Shown: positions 33,626 to 46,643 of the stretch, piece after piece | How the letters are laid out: each line of letters starts with the position of its first letter | Numbering within the stretch: position 1 is the first letter of the stretch | Translations under genes and position numbers: made by a program | Source: Piper betle | Taxonomy: Eukaryota; Streptophyta; Magnoliopsida; Piperales; Piperaceae | Length of the DNA: 64,000 nucleotides | NCBI GenBank assembly: GCA_033002965.1 | Contig: JAURVB010003422.1 | Coordinates: 58,803 to 122,802, forward strand | Direction of reading: 5' to 3' | The notes under the pieces: generated by a model | Databases searched by the model: none | The model's input: only the letters and a program-made list of their open reading frames with translations | Told to the model about the DNA's origin: nothing

Positions 33626-34140
33626 TATTAAATAAAAACTTTAACTTTAACCAAATTATACAGATGAGAAAACCATCTTCAATAAACCCTTTCTTCAGAC
33701 TAAATCATCAGAAAATAAAATTTAATTACGGAAGCATACCTGAATCCATAATAGCAAAATGATTCTTTCACTTCTTTAGGTTTTGATCATCCAGATTATG
33801 CACCGGTTTTCCAAAGCTAGAGTTTCTAGATGATGGGATACCAGAAAAGAAAAAGTACGGTACGAATTCGGGGACCATAACTGTATTTATTTGTATAACC
33901 GTATTTATCCTTATCTTTCATAATTCTAATTGAACCCATCATAAATTAGAGATTACGAAAACGGTATATACATATATTTATCCATACTCGTATTAAATAT
34001 ATGGTATCTCCACATATTTATCTTAAATATTAATGACCCATTAACCTTAACTTTAATAGATCAATTTAACTTAAGCCTAAACCTTATTAATAGCATATGA
34101 TACAATTATCTACTTGTATATATACATCCAAAATCGAACA
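33626..34140 (-). repeat. H2 5' LTR
   Basis: This 515-bp sequence ends ATCGAACA on the plus strand (TGTTCGAT at the LTR start on the minus strand), like the H1 LTRs, and begins directly after the primer site. It is diverged from the H1 LTRs but shares GATTCTTTCACTTCTTTAGG-like and CCTTAACTTTAATAGATCAA blocks. Confidence 0.8.
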
Positions 34141-36865
34141 GGAGAAGCATGTAGTCTAGTATACAGTTCCATATAGACTTAAAGTCAGCTCCATTGATAA
34201 ACAATCAGGTATGATGCAAAAGCCCAATATGATGTACTCCTCTGTGGCTATTCAAATTTCATATGGATTAGTAATTTTTAATATTGTATAGTACCAGCCT
34301 GTTCAACAATACTGCAAATCAAACCTGATTGACTTAGAGATGTTCTCTATTTGGAAACCGTTAAGATCACCCGTGCTGACAAGACTCAATGATGATACTA
34401 TTTGGCTCCTTAAATTAAGTGATTAAAATTATTAATTTTTTCTAGCACCATCCTTATAGTTTTGTACAAGTCATTTAGTTCCTAATTTTTATTCTTAAAA
34501 GAGAAACATGTATATATCATTCTACTTTTCATTGTTCGTATTTAAAAATTGGTATAAATAATTCCAAGTGACTTGGAGAATTAACTCTAAGAGACAACTA
34601 ATCAAACTATTTGAATTCTGAGTCCTGAATTTTTTAATCGCAGCCTAGGGCATTCATAACATGTGTGACATGTGCTTATAAGTTCTATGTATGTAGGGGC
34701 CATGGTTTGTACTTAGATGCCTATGGGCTATAAGGACCTGCTCTACGACGTTGAAAACTACGATGCTTATAAGAGTTTGAAAAATGAAATAAAAAAAAAA
34801 ACACAAACCTTGAATGTTCTTGTGGCATGCCATATTAAGGCCGGAGCTCAAAGGATAGAGAGTATCATCCATATATGTGCCATCACATTCAAATAAACTA
34901 TTTAAAGAGTTCGCTACTAACATAATTGGTTGGCTATAAGAATATGATGAAGCCAAATTTTTACAGGTACCCAAGGGATGAAAGTATAGGATGAGCAATT
35001 TGTTTTAAAAATAGACGAAATGAAAGATAGAACGAATTATTGTTTTAAAAATCGCCTAAAGTGAGTTAACAGCTAAATCATGTTATCCCCACAAAATTGA
35101 GTTATAACTATCTGGTGAGTTGAATTCTAAATAAATTAGGTGCAAGGCAAATAAATTGCTTACCAAAGATCAAGCAGTTATACTTGGAGGCATTCAGCTG
35201 ATCTGAGCAGGGCTCAAGTTCTTCAGCAAAATATTCAAGTATAATAGAAGGTGGAGACACAGACTCTGGTGTGGAAATGGTGGATGAATGAATACAACAG
35301 TCACCTTAGAGACCACTTATATGAAAAATATAGTTGCAGGTGAAAATAAAGGAGATTGAGGAGGCATCAAAGTCACCTTTTTTCTTTTCCTGTCATGCTG
35401 ATCAGCGCAAGGATGGTGGGTGCATATTGCCAATGAGGTGGCGAAGATAAATGTCTGATAACCATAGCCAAATTCTTACAAATGTTTACGTTAGAGACAG
35501 CCCAGAAATCGGAATAAAATATATGCTCATGAATAAGTCCAATATATATATATATATATCAGAATATAGGTGTATGCTAGTGACTCTGTTTTTCTTGATG
35601 ATAACAAAACTGTCTAAAATATGTGAGGGACGTCTAGATGTTTTATAAATCTAAATGGAAAGGGGAAAAGGAAGATGGAAAAATTTTATAGAAATATAGA
35701 TCGGTCGCCGATGTAAAGAAAATTTGAGAGGATTTCTTAACTATGACTTTTATCATTATTTTAGAATGACAAATTTACCGATCCCCAATTGTTTTGTAGT
35801 ACGAGGATTAGAAAGACGAGCAGTATGGGAAAAAAATAAATACCATGCATATGGTGAATTGACCATGGCTCAATATTTTTTTTCCTCAAAAAATGTACTT
35901 GTACCCTTTTTTTGTTCTTTTTTCCAAAACAAGATATCCTGCATGGGTTATACTGTATATATACGGCCTGTTTGTAGTATATGCCTTGTTTTATTCTTCT
36001 TAGCAAATGGTATACATGCCTTTGATATTTCCAAGGATAGTATGCGCCTTGTTAGGTCATATATACGTATATGCTCAGAATCTTGTTGCCAAATGTCCAA
36101 CTTGCGCGCACGACACGGTAGCCAGCAATAAGGTCACTCTACTTTTGTCACCACAAAAGTGATTTTTAGTCGCCTAAAGGGGAGCCTCCACTTTGAATCT
36201 AACACGAGGTCATTGCGTGCCACGTAATTGTCAGAGTTTATGGAATACATGTGTAGCCTAATAGTGTATGCAGGTCCAACGTTATGCGCCTTCGCATACT
36301 TTCACGTACTTTGAGTAGTGTCACGGCGTCGCTGCCGTTAGTTGCGAAGTTATTATCATGATTTTTTGGAATATGTTTGGTTGTCCCCAAAAATTACACA
36401 AAAGAAACGTGAGATTTAAAGGTCACAAAATTTCCTCTGTTTGTACTAGTTAGAGGTTAGGACCGAGTTTCTCATCTGTCTAAAATATGTTTATTGCGTG
36501 TTTATAATCCTCTCATACAATCTTAGCTCCTGCGGGACCCATAAAATGGTTCTCGAGGTCGCCCAAGCCACCTTAGAGCAAAAACTCTAAGTGCGCGCAA
36601 ACTGCTTTTAACACAAAAGTGTTATCTCAGTGCTTTTGCGATAGTTGTGTTTAGGGTTAGAGTTTCATATTAGGGCGCAAAAGCATTGCCCAGTGCACTT
36701 GCACCCAAAATTTTAAAATCCCCCCTTGAGGCACTATGCTAGCGCCGCCTTTGTGCCCAACATTTTGGCCCGAGTTGGCGTGCGGTCCAATTTTTGCAAC
36801 TTAGTTCGCAAGCCTAGGTTTCGGCCTTTCTATGGTATGGCTTTAAAATCATCTCATTTGCATGA

Positions 36866-36874
<9 letters not shown>
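34141..36874. other. Least repetitive stretch; no confirmed gene
   Basis: No LTR, transposase or polymerase motif is visible and no block recurs elsewhere in the window. Open frames at 35724-36131 (plus) and 35761-36006 (minus) overlap each other, have runs of Lys/Phe from A/T tracts and no recognisable domain. A palindrome-like CTTTTGTCACCACAAAAG lies at about 36132-36150. Two segments on the minus strand (see next entry) look exon-like. This is the best place to look for a host gene remnant. Confidence 0.4.
34809..35304 (-). pseudogene. Two exon-like segments of an unrecognised host gene
   Basis: Minus-strand segment one (35164-35304) is open, follows a CTCTAAG acceptor-like sequence and ends TTTG before the donor GTAAGC. 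It reads STPESVSPPSIILEYFAEEL. Segment two (about 34809-34950) is open, follows a pyrimidine-rich stretch with TTATAG, and ends CAAG before GTTTGTG. It reads SLFECDGTYMDDTLYPLSSG. Amino-acid composition is protein-like and free of AT-tract artefacts. The reading phase between the two does not obviously match, and I do not recognise the protein. It could be a gene fragment or chance. Confidence 0.25.

Positions 36875-36937
<63 letters not shown>
36875..36937. repeat. (TA)n microsatellite
   Basis: An uninterrupted run of about 31 TA units. Translated frames through it give Ile-Tyr repeats on both strands and are not genes. Such arrays are very variable between individuals. Confidence 0.97.
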
Positions 36938-36940
<3 letters not shown>

Positions 36941-39546
36941 AATGTTCTCGCGTTGTCTACATCGACTATTTTAGTGTAAAAATCATATCCCACGTTGTGG
37001 GTTGCCTTCTTACATGATTTTAGACTTGTTGTATTCAAAAGAGTCAGATCTACAACTTTCATTCATATTTTGTCATCTTTTATGGTGTGTATGTGCATGT
37101 CTTTTGTGGTGCATATATGCATGTAGTGGTGTCAAACTTATTGGAAGATGGTAGCTTTCATGGTCCGTATGACCTGGCCACCTATTTCCCCAATTTTTAC
37201 ACCCTGATGTAGTTTGCTGATGATGTCCAAACTTTTCATGCTTGTGAATTTATGTGTTTGCTTGCTCTTGTAAAATTGTTACATTAAAATAACCACTTAA
37301 AGGGCATGAACAAAACCTCTAATTGCTTGGTGTGTTTGCTATGATGTAAGTCTGCTTTGTCATGCTGTGAGTTTGTGCTTTGTGGCAAGCTAATTAAAAG
37401 TGGTTAATAAAATCTGTAAAAATTATGTAAGGACCAAATAATTATGTTTTGGTACTAATTAAAATTCATTTATGTTGTTCACTTAATTATTTTTCTGGAG
37501 TGTACAGGAATATATGGTGAGACCTAATTCCCTAATTCAGGATGTAAAATTAGAAACCCTAGACAAATGGTAAAAAAATTGCATGAAATTTCTTCCATAC
37601 ATTATGTTGTGTCTCACAACATCATATTAAAATTTGGTGGCATTTTCCTTAGTAAACCCTCCATTATGATTTTCCCAAGTCCAATAGGTCTATCTAGCTC
37701 TAGAAATATCCTAGCCCCACTTTGGAGCCCACCAAGGCCCAAATTCGAGAAGTTTGGACCTAAAATTTTACTAGACTCAAGCCCATGGTGTTGGATACCT
37801 ATGCCCATTGATACAAGTCCATTTGGAATCTCCTAGCTCATAAACAACACTTACCAAAATTGGTGTGCGGCCCTGGAATAATATTTTCACCACCTTTGTG
37901 TTACCTTAACAAGCCTTGTTTACCATGTTGGTCCATTGGACAACACTTGGTAAATTTTTTACCCAACCCATAGAGTGTTAGGTCACACTGATTCGTATGA
38001 CTCTCCTTTGCTTAATCTCTGCTTGACTCCCTGAGGGTCGAGTCTAATCATGTTTTAGATGAAGGAAGACGTCAGCGGTATCTTATCAAATCCGTTCGCT
38101 GTCAAGCCATTTAACCGTATTTTTCATAAGTTTAACAAACTTTAATGCTGAGATTCCTTGATGGTTTTTGAAAGATAAGATCAAGAATATATAAGTCCCT
38201 ACCCAAGCCTACTATATATATGTATATGAGGGTTAATAGTTTTACTAATATAAGAGAGTTGTACGGGTATTATGAATTGCACTAGTGCTCCTTCAAACCA
38301 TATCGTAGTATGAAGTATGAGGATATTGTGTAACATAACACATTTTTGAAATTTGTGGCACTAGCTTAACCGTTCCTTTGCCACCTGAGTACTGTGGCGG
38401 GTGTTATATAGAGGTTGTGCGAGCGTAAGTACTTGTATGAGTATGAATTTGATCGTGCTTGTGTGCAAGCTCTTTTAAATAATTTGTCCTTGATTACAGC
38501 CAATGTGAGATTTTCTAAAGTTTTCTAAGATCTCGTAGGTAATAGAATACTCATTTGCCAGTATTGCTTTACCGATAGTTATTTTAGATCGGTAATTAAA
38601 CTTGATTGATTACTGATGTTTTTCTCTATACATATATAGGTGCGGTCTATTAAAGTCGGCTAGCCTAGGCGAATGGATCGAGGGGCTCAATTGTGGTGGT
38701 GGAGGTCCTATGTGTTATATTATGTATTGAACCTTATTTTGGATGATTGTATTTGTGGGCCTGAGCCCTAACTTCATTATGGACTATGTACGATTTGGAT
38801 TGGATTATTTTGTAACATTTGCACACGTGTGCTTAACATTAATTATTATTAGTATTATTATTGTGGAGTAGATAACTTAGGGGTGAAGGCTAACCATCGT
38901 TTGTAGCATGTATAATGCCCTAGAGTTTTGAAACACGATGAGGAGCAAACCTATATACACGAAATATATTTGGCTGCAGTAGTGTGCGTGTGTAGAGAAA
39001 CATGGATAGGAAGAAAACACGATTCATACTACGTGAAGACCGTGTGTTAGGGTATGATGCCCTAGCATCAAATGATGTCTATGTGTTTAATTTTACTTAC
39101 GGGGTATGTGGAATAGATAACCACAATCCAATGGTTAATTTACCGCACTCATCCACATTAAGAAATCAAGTTACCTAATCTAATCACTGAAACTAAGAAT
39201 AAGAACTGGAGCATGTCATAACCAACCTCTTAACTGCATTGGGGGTGTTGCCTTCATGTAGGTCGGAGCGATCATCGCATTTATAAAGTCAAATTTTTAG
39301 TCACAAGGGAGGTGCTACTTCTGTGGTGGCTCAAAGTGCTCATATAAGAGTTTTGAGTATAAGACTTTGCTCTATGTAGTATGACCCTGCACACATTCTA
39401 TGAAAACCAACATGGTGTCCATCTTAAGCCTCCTAGAGGGTTGAGATCTGCTTCCATAGAGTAGGTACGCAAGAGCTCAATTAGTAGCTTTCCAAATAAT
39501 AATATCACGATTAGGTATATCCCTTCGGGCCAAATTGGGTTGTACA
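36938..39546 (+). repeat. 5' LTR region of gypsy element L (C-type)
   Basis: The end is marked by GGGTTGTACA at 39546 followed by a primer site. The block 38040-38400 matches 2140-2520 of C1. 38130-38240 and 38640-39140 resemble 63010-63100 and 63440-63990. The LTR start was not located; 36938-37990 may be LTR or older sequence. A DNA-like open frame at 37567-37836 has no similarity. Confidence 0.5.
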
Positions 39547-39549
39547 ACT

Positions 39550-39560
39550 TGGTATCATAG
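39550..39560 (+). promoter_or_regulatory. Primer-binding site of element L
   Basis: TGGTATCATAG lies three bases after the LTR end, differing at one of eleven positions from the tRNA-iMet type. Confidence 0.7.
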
Positions 39561-39832
39561 TTGGATTATTATGGCGGCTAACTTTCGGAATATGTGTGTT
39601 GTACGCGCATGTTGTATGTTGTCTATATAATGTATGATATGCTTGTATGCGGTATGCTTGTATGTGTATGTTCTGGTTAAGACACCACCACCCTGAGCCG
39701 AGCCACAGCCTAGCCGGCAGATATGTCTTTTGTGTGTGTTTCACTAACTCATTTTGTGTTGCATAGATCATCAGTTTGTGAGTTTGTCAGTTTGTGACAC
39801 TGTCAATGTTGTTTTATGTGGTAGTTGATCAG

Positions 39833-42800
39833 ATGGCTGAATGTCCACGCAAAGGTAGAGCCTCACTACAATGCAGACCTTCACCAGCACTGGCACCTGT
39901 TAGGAAATCCCTATAGCTCATTAGGGAGCCGACGGTGGACCCATAGGCCAAGCTGATCAGAGCACTACGAGAGGAGCGGTAGGCCCTGACGAATGGGCAG
40001 CTGAGAGCACGAGAGGACTAGCAATAGTCCCGTGATGATATGAGCTGGCTATTGGACATAGGCTAGGAGATGGTCGTAGTTGTGGCCAGATTGGAGAAGA
40101 GGCCTATGTAGGCAAAGACTCCTATAGAGACCACTGAGCTGGAGCATGTGCAGCCACTGCCACCGCCGCTAGCATAGTTTTCACATGTCCCCATGCCCCA
40201 CCTAAAGTAGGGCTATATTAGATTCCAGCACCAGGGATGCTAGTGAGAGTTCCACTTCCCAGATCGACCAGATAGTTTGTGGTTGGAGAGGGCTCTGGCA
40301 GTCAAGGCCCATAGCATCATCTGAATAGGGAACGGTCGGATGTTGACTGTTTCCTAAAGAATGGTGGACACTTGTTCTACAGGAGCACAAATCCCAAGGT
40401 TGCATTGGAGTGGATAGACTCAACACAGGCAATACTAACACATATGGTCTATCCTCTAGAGTTTTGGGTGCGCATGGCCACCGAGGCCATGTAGAGTATG
40501 GGTAAACTCTGGTAGGAGTCTGCTCATACCGTGTTCCTAGAGGGCAGGGCCCTAAAGTAAATTGTTTGGGAAGAGTTCAGTGAGTTTACTCTTATTACTT
40601 CTCTCCCAGTGTTAGGGTGAAGAAGAAGGTGGAGTTTTTATCCTTGAGACAAGTAGTGGGTACATCTGCAACACCCCAAATCCGGTCCACGCTCGTGAAC
40701 CAAACCGGCATGTTACAGGCCCCGGTTAGGTCGGCTAACCCAAACCAAACTCGTGCGGATCTAATCTTGGCATCTTAAGATGAAGATATTACTTGTCATG
40801 CATGGATGAATGCACAAAATCCTAACATGATACTACATGGATGACATGCAAACTAAATTACACACCATCACATCAGTATAATAATATCATACAAAATATA
40901 ACCACTCAATCGACTGACATGTGTGCAAGCGACGCCAGTGCTCCTCCGTCCAAGTTGGCTCCTCCAACTCGTGATTATTACCTACATATAGTATAAAAAC
41001 ACGTCAGTAACAAGTGTTACTGGTCCGGAAAATAAAATAACTATAACAAGCTGGCTATGAGAGCAAACTCTCATATGAATGAAATCATATACTCCACGTG
41101 AACACTCTGAAGGGCACTACTAAGGAGCCACTGGGCTGCAGACCCGGTAGCATCCCGAACTTACTGATCTGTTGCTGCTGATGCCGCTCTCGACATTTTC
41201 TTACTTCATTTTCTGGTCTCAAATCCTAAGCCCTCTCCTCACCTCCATATTTCTCCTGGCCTTGAGCACGAAGGATGAGTACTCTCAGGCAGTCGCCTTT
41301 AGTACCCTTTGAACCACAAGTCCGGACATCCGCTGTACTAAATAATACCCGTAAACCTCCACGTTCTTCGAGTGTGAGGAACTCAAACGCGGAGTTGTCA
41401 GGATCCCTCGGGAATAGAACAATCCACTGGCACTAATCCAGAGCCCGCTTTGACTGTCACGACATCTGCTCATGGTACGTGCAGTCGGTTTCTCCATCTC
41501 TCGTCTCACTGAAAATGCGAAAACTACATATATATAGGGCTGGGTAGGGATTTATATAATAGGCCCGAAGGCAACTTGTGGGGGATCTTGTTTTCGAAAT
41601 CATCCTCAAGGGATCTCATCCTCAATGGGTTATTAATCCAGAAATCTGTTCGGCTAGATGGCCCGAGTTAAGTGGGATCCAATAAAACGCCACTTAACCC
41701 GTCCTGCAAATGATAAAATAAACATACAATAGAAAGACGAAAAATAGAGTCAAGTCCTAAACGGACCTGATAGAAGCTCCAAGCGTGTCATCGCGCCTAG
41801 GCGGCGAGCTCCTACTCCGTACTTACACATCAAAACTAAATACTAATGCCCGCTAACTAAATGATGAATCAAACGCGTCATGATCAAACACACTCACAAT
41901 ACAACCATCAACCATAACAATCAACAATTATAAATGTGAAAGTAATTCCAACTTATCCTATTGACACCAATTTTATTATATTTCCTAAGTTGTGTGGTAC
42001 TAGATTATCATGCTCAAATTTACTTTACTCCATTAGATCACTTACTCTTCATTCACACTTAATCTCATCATGCAACTCATCATTTCATCCAAAATTAAGC
42101 ATTAATCACATCAATAAATCAACCCTAGCATGTTGTGCTAACAATCATCAAGTTTAAATTATCAAGTCGGAGGTAATTATACCTCACGTCATCGGCAATC
42201 GGCGACGGCTAGGGTTTCGTCACGCGTCTTAGAACTCGAATTCGACGTTCATCGGCGTTCGAAGCACGATTTGGTTCGACTGGATGAGCTCCGCGAAAGA
42301 TTCAGTGAATTCTAGCAAATCCGGTTTTCCAGCGGGTTTCGGCAGTTTTCTGGCATCTTCCGGCGGTTTTCCGGCGACAACCGTCGGCGGCGTCTACTGG
42401 CTGGAAAGCAATGGTATTGGATACCATTGGAACCAGTTCGGCAAGCCCGACGCGTCTACGGCGTTGACATGGTCGGCGGAGGTGGCACCTCACCGGAAAA
42501 TGGCTAAAACAAAGGGTTGGTGGTGGGTGACTAAATTCGACCGGCCTAGGCGGCGACGGCCTCCACTCCGGTCGGGAAAAGTCGCTGGGCGGTTGAGGTT
42601 GCCGAGGCGACCACTCGATTGCGGCTGCGACAGTTGCCATCGGCGGAATCGGTGACGCAACCGCGGCGCTAGGCGCAGTGATTCCGGCATCGTGGAGGTT
42701 GGGCGACGGCCGGGACTAGTCGGAGCGGTACGGCGACGCTACGGCGAGGCCTAGCGGCACCGATTGGTGGCAAGGTGGTGTTGGCCGCAGTGGCAGCAGC

Positions 42801-43800
42801 ATGCATAGTGGGCAGAGCGCGACAAGGGTTTGGGAAAGAAGAAAGGAAAGGTCGAGGGAGAGGAAGAAAAGGCTGGTGGCAAACTTGTAAATATTACTTG
42901 ACTCGTCTCCGGCTCGAGTCAAGAATAATAACTAAGTCGTATTAAATCCTACAAAAAATCGGGAAAAATCCCATAAAATCAAACAAACACCACAACATTA
43001 TAATGATATGCTCTATGACTAACAACCCACCCAAACTGCCCGTAACGCGTCCTAACGCGGTAAACGACCTAAAACTAATTCTACGATCCACTATATATAT
43101 AAAAAAAAAATGACTGGCATACTCTCATATATTCTGGTAACTCATTTTGTTCTGTTGTGTTCATGACGTTATCATCATATACTTGGGTACGCATGACCCT
43201 CATAGCACATAAGCACAACTGGCGTCGGCTCAGTACACGTGTTCAGAAACTGACTCGACTCGAAAATAATAGTCAAACCGACCGGTTCTGAATATAAAAC
43301 CCTGACTCGAATCGTGGGTTTTACAACTTCTGTGGCAGAGTTAGCTTTGCATCTGAAAGGGAGTGAGCTGCCCAATTTGTTTCAGGCCTGCGAATCACTG
43401 TTGCTACACTTTCCTGTTCTACCCTAGCCATGGTTGTGATGAGGACACTAGAGTATGAGCATGCTCATGATTCGCACAATCAGGCAAAAGGCACCTTGCA
43501 GACTAGCATCAAGGGCTAGAAACATCAAGCTTACGATCAGCGGGGCCCGCAACACCAAAGTCAGAGGACTGATGGACTGGCAGTTGTATGTTGTTGAGAG
43601 GTAGTAGGTTCAGTGCTTCCTTCTGTAGACTTAGTCATTCCAGGGCCCGCAAGGTGGAGATTATCATGAGTAGTCGATTTGTCCAGAGTGCTAGAAGCGC
43701 CACCTGGGCATGTACAGGAGAGCCCTCAAGGGCAGCAGGGGAGAGGCGACCAGTAGGTGTGGGCGCAGTAGGGCCAGTAGGCCAGTGATTAGACAGGGTT
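39833..43800 (+). pseudogene. L gag remnant, split by a solo LTR
   Basis: It starts MAECPRKGRASL at 39833. Stops interrupt from codon 28 onward. Further on it reads PKVALEWIDSTQAILTHMVY, PLEFWVRMATEAM and FLEGRAL, which match gypsy gag (W......L...E.W....). At 40670 it reads LRQVVGTS and is cut by the LTR at 40675-43325. Across the insert the frame continues SVAELALHLKGSELPNLFQA, then decays to about 43800. No protease or polymerase follows: sequence from about 43885 resembles the LTR-end block at 39405-39470, so pol was deleted. Confidence 0.65.
40675..43325 (-). repeat. Solo LTR of family B (B1) inside L gag
   Basis: This 2,651-bp LTR runs TGCAACACCCC...GGGTTTTACA on the plus strand (TGTAAAACCC...GGTGTTGCA in its own sense). 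It is flanked by ACATC (40670-40674) and ACTTC (43326-43330), a 5-bp TSD with one mismatch. Removing it restores the gag frame of element L. It matches the 5' LTR of element K after its insertions are removed (about 2,668 bp) and the fragment at 45437-46316. It contains a GC-rich zone (42190-42850) and the AGTAAC-loop-GTTACT hairpin (41006-41021). The open frames in the GC-rich zone are not conserved. Confidence 0.92.
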
Positions 43801-44548
43801 GACAGGGCAGGAGGGGTCAAAGATAGGGTTTGCAAAGGCACGTCAATCTAGCTGCTATGGATGTTGGGTAGACACCAATAGAGAACATGGGTCAGCTTCC
43901 ATCTTAAACTCAATATGGTGTCCATCTTAAACCTCCTGGAGGATTGAGATATGCTTCCGTAGAGTGGGTACACAATGGACCGTGCGACATGTAAGAAAAA
44001 CAACGCTATAAAGCTACCACTATTAGGCTCTTATTTTGATGATTATCATCCTAACTTCATTATTAATAAATTATAAAAGGATGTGTGATCATGGTAGAGT
44101 TGGTGAGAGGTAGACATGTTTATGCAACTATTTCCCATATAATGATTTGGCCATTGAGATGACCTGAGGGAGAGTTAATATACGCATTGGGTATATATCT
44201 AGGGGGAGTGTGCTCAAGTGTATGGGGATATATAAGTGCCGCCACCTTTCGAGGATTTTTTCGATGCCAGCGAGCCCCCTTGGACAAGGCCGACCACTCA
44301 GATAGCTTCCACTCGTCTTTACCGACCTTTTGAGCCCAACCCTATCGACTGTTGTGGCCATGACAGCGGCCGGAATTCCACCATTCCTAGCGGTGTTTTC
44401 GTCACTTCTCGGCCATTTTTTAGCCAACTGGCGGCAAGACTTTGTTGACCATTGCTGCCATCACCTTCCCCATCCTCCCCCCTATCGATCACGACTGGTG
44501 GCAACCTCTACTCTGCAATCGTTGCCATTTTCTGACGATGGGTGCCAC
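43801..44548 (+). repeat. LTR-like sequence downstream of L gag
   Basis: 43885-43960 repeats the LTR-end block of 39405-39470 (ATGGTGTCCATCTTAA...GAGTGGGTAC). 44220-44540 is GC-rich with CTTCTCGGCCATTTTTTAGC, resembling 1525-1550 of C1. It is probably C-type LTR sequence broken by the hAT element at 44549 and resuming at 46644. Confidence 0.45.
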
Positions 44549-45129
44549 TAGGGGTGGGTGTGGATGTCCGAATTTGTCCGTCCGTCCGACGTCTGAAGCA
44601 TGTCCGACCGAATTTGACCGATTGAATTTGACCGAATTAAAACAAACCAAACATGGACATTTTTTTGTCCGACCGAACGACAGACTGAGTGTCCGATATT
44701 TTATATCAATAATATAATGTCTTCAACATTTGTAATACTAATATTATAGTTTATGAAAATTTCAAAATATAATATATAGTAAAATTAATTAAGTTTATAC
44801 ATAAAATTGATATTTAATATCTTAAATATCCAAAAATGACATACATATAAAAATGATAAAAGTCACTCTTTTGTTTAGGAATTTAGAACTATACATTCAC
44901 ATTAATAATCATATCAAACCACTTCAATTTAGTTAACATGTTCTTAATTTTTAAAGTCAAACAAAAGATAATCAATGTATAGAAACTTTAAAATAATCAT
45001 TGACATCAAAATGTAGTCCAATATTACATATACTTCAAAGATAAAATATTCTCATAATTAATTCTTCGTCTCGCTCACCTACATGAAAAAAATACAAAAA
45101 AGTTAATTACTCATGTTTTATATCCTCTT

Positions 45130-45420
45130 TATTTTGAAATTTGGATATTTCCCTTCAATATGCCTCTATAAATAGGTAGTTTCATAACTTTCAGTTTCTT
45201 CAAACTTCTTTTCACAATAACGACAAATAGGAGATGTTCCATACTTCAAATATTTTCTATCAAAATAGGTGCATAGACCAAATGCTATTTTTCTCTTTTT
45301 TGATAATGTACTGTCCATAGATTCTGCATTTTTAGTGATCGAATTTTTGCTATCTTTTTCACCTCCACTTTATTCATTTACATTTAATAATGAGCTTATA
45401 TGATCCATCTTTGGAAAAAA
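45130..45420 (-). pseudogene. hAT transposase BED zinc-finger remnant
   Basis: The minus strand reads SKKRKIAFGLCTYFDRKYLK, YGTSPICRYCEKKFEETES and, after a stop codon, RHIEGK. This fits the N-terminus of plant hAT transposases: a basic KKRK stretch, a W/L...YF segment, CxxC, then L.RH. The last zinc ligand cannot be placed with confidence. It would bind transposon ends. The RNase-H-like catalytic region is absent. Confidence 0.7.
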
Positions 45421-45436
45421 ATCACATTATAAGCAT

Positions 45437-46316
45437 AATGTAAAACCCGCGATCTGAGTCAGGGTTTTATGCTTATGAACTGATTGGTTCAGACGTTGGT
45501 ACGAGTCGAGTATGTTTTAGAATATGTGTACTGAGCCGACGCCGGCCATGTGTATGAGCCATGAGGGTTATGCGTACCCAAGTATATGATGATAATGTCA
45601 TGAACACAACAGAAAAGAATGAGTTATTAGAATATATGAGAGTATGCTAGTTATTTTTTTATTTTTATATATAGTAGATCGTGGAATTAGTTTTAGGTCG
45701 TTTATCGCGTTAGGATACGTTACGGGGAATTTGGGTGGGTTGTTAGTTATAGAGCATGTGATTATGATGTTGTAGTGTTTGTTTTATTTTATGGGATTTT
45801 TTTCCTATTTTTAGGGCTTATTTCGAGTTAGTTATTATTATTGACTCGAGACGGAGTCGAGTCAAGTCTTATTTACAATATTGCCATCGATCAACCCCCC
45901 GACCGTCTTTCTCTTCCCTGTCTCAACCCTTGCCGTGCTGCTCCCTTTTGCTTGTCGTCGCCACCACCGCCGACATCACCCTGCCTAAAATAGTCGCCGC
46001 CGGAACCGACCGCAGCATTGGCATGATGCCCTGAGCACCCCAGCCATTGTCCGGCCTCCATGACGCTGTGCTTAGCAATGTGCTTGCGTCATCGATTCTG
46101 CTGCCGGCGACCATCATCGCTGTCGTCTAGTCACCGCTTTGACATTTCCGACCCTCCCAAGGCCTTACCCGATAAGACCGAAGCCCATCGCCGCCCAGGC
46201 CAGCCGGATCACCCACCACCGACCGCCTCTATTTAGCCATTTTCCGCTGAGGCTGCCACCTCCACAGAGCACGTCGATGTCGTAGACACGTCAGGCTCGC
46301 CGAGCCGGTTCCAGCG
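45437..46316 (+). repeat. 5' fragment of a family-B LTR (B2) within the hAT element
   Basis: It begins TGTAAAACCCGCGATCTGAG and follows B1 (reverse complement of 43325 leftward) for about 880 bp, then stops inside the GC-rich zone near 46316, where hAT-like sequence resumes. Only the first third of the LTR is present and no TSD was found, so it is a truncated insertion or a captured fragment. Confidence 0.8.
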
Positions 46317-46643
46317 AATGGATTTTGCTGCAGCACAGAGGGCGGCAGACACAGGAGGCAAAGGAGGCGGTCCACAGGCGGCGGCGGAGACAGGCAGTGG
46401 AGGGTAGGCGGGTTTCGCGTCTCGCAGTGGCAGAGTGATTTTGCGATGGCCCAGAGGGGTTTCGCGGCAGCACAGAGCATGGTGGCGGAGGTAGCGGCGG
46501 CGCAGAGGAGTTTGCCTCTACTCACTATGGTTTTTAGGAAAATATGGTAATTTCGTTCGCGGACATTGCTTGGGCTTGACGGACAATTTGATGTCCGAAG
46601 TTGGTCGGACAAATTTTGTCCGTCTGACCGATGCCCACCCCTA

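Larger units (their letters stand above)
29018..34140 (-). mobile_element. Copia element H2, 3'-truncated, minus strand
   Basis: This is the second member of the H copia family. It has a 5' LTR (33626-34140), an intact primer site and leader, then gag, protease, integrase, reverse transcriptase and RNase H on the minus strand. Sequence stops at 29018 inside RNase H, directly joined to the chromovirus LTR, so the 3' LTR and 3' untranslated region are gone. Coding sequence is better kept than in H1: 337 codons of reverse transcriptase and 260 codons of integrase are open. At least four frame changes separate the domains. No TSD can be tested because one end is missing. Confidence 0.9.
44549..46643 (-). 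mobile_element. hAT transposon with internal LTR fragment
   Basis: Ends are TAGGGGTGGGTGTGGATGTC at the left and GATGCCCACCCCTA at the right, an inverted repeat with subterminal GTCCGA/CGGAC words on both sides. Flanks GGTGCCAC (44541-44548) and TGCGCCAC (46644-46651) form an 8-bp TSD with two mismatches. Part of a transposase BED finger survives on the minus strand, and a family-B LTR piece occupies 45437-46316. It has no catalytic domain, so it is non-autonomous. Confidence 0.85.

Noticed and set aside
35724..36131. A 135-codon plus-strand frame
   Set aside because: It has no recognisable domain, is overlapped by an opposite-strand frame, and its Phe/Lys runs come from A/T tracts. It is left unannotated.
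36726..37062. Open frames on both strands through the (TA)n run
   Set aside because: They encode Ile-Tyr repeats from the microsatellite and have no other support.
42284..42690. Frames of 66-123 codons in a GC-rich stretch on both strands
   Set aside because: They lie within the solo B LTR and are not maintained in the homologous B2 and B3 copies.
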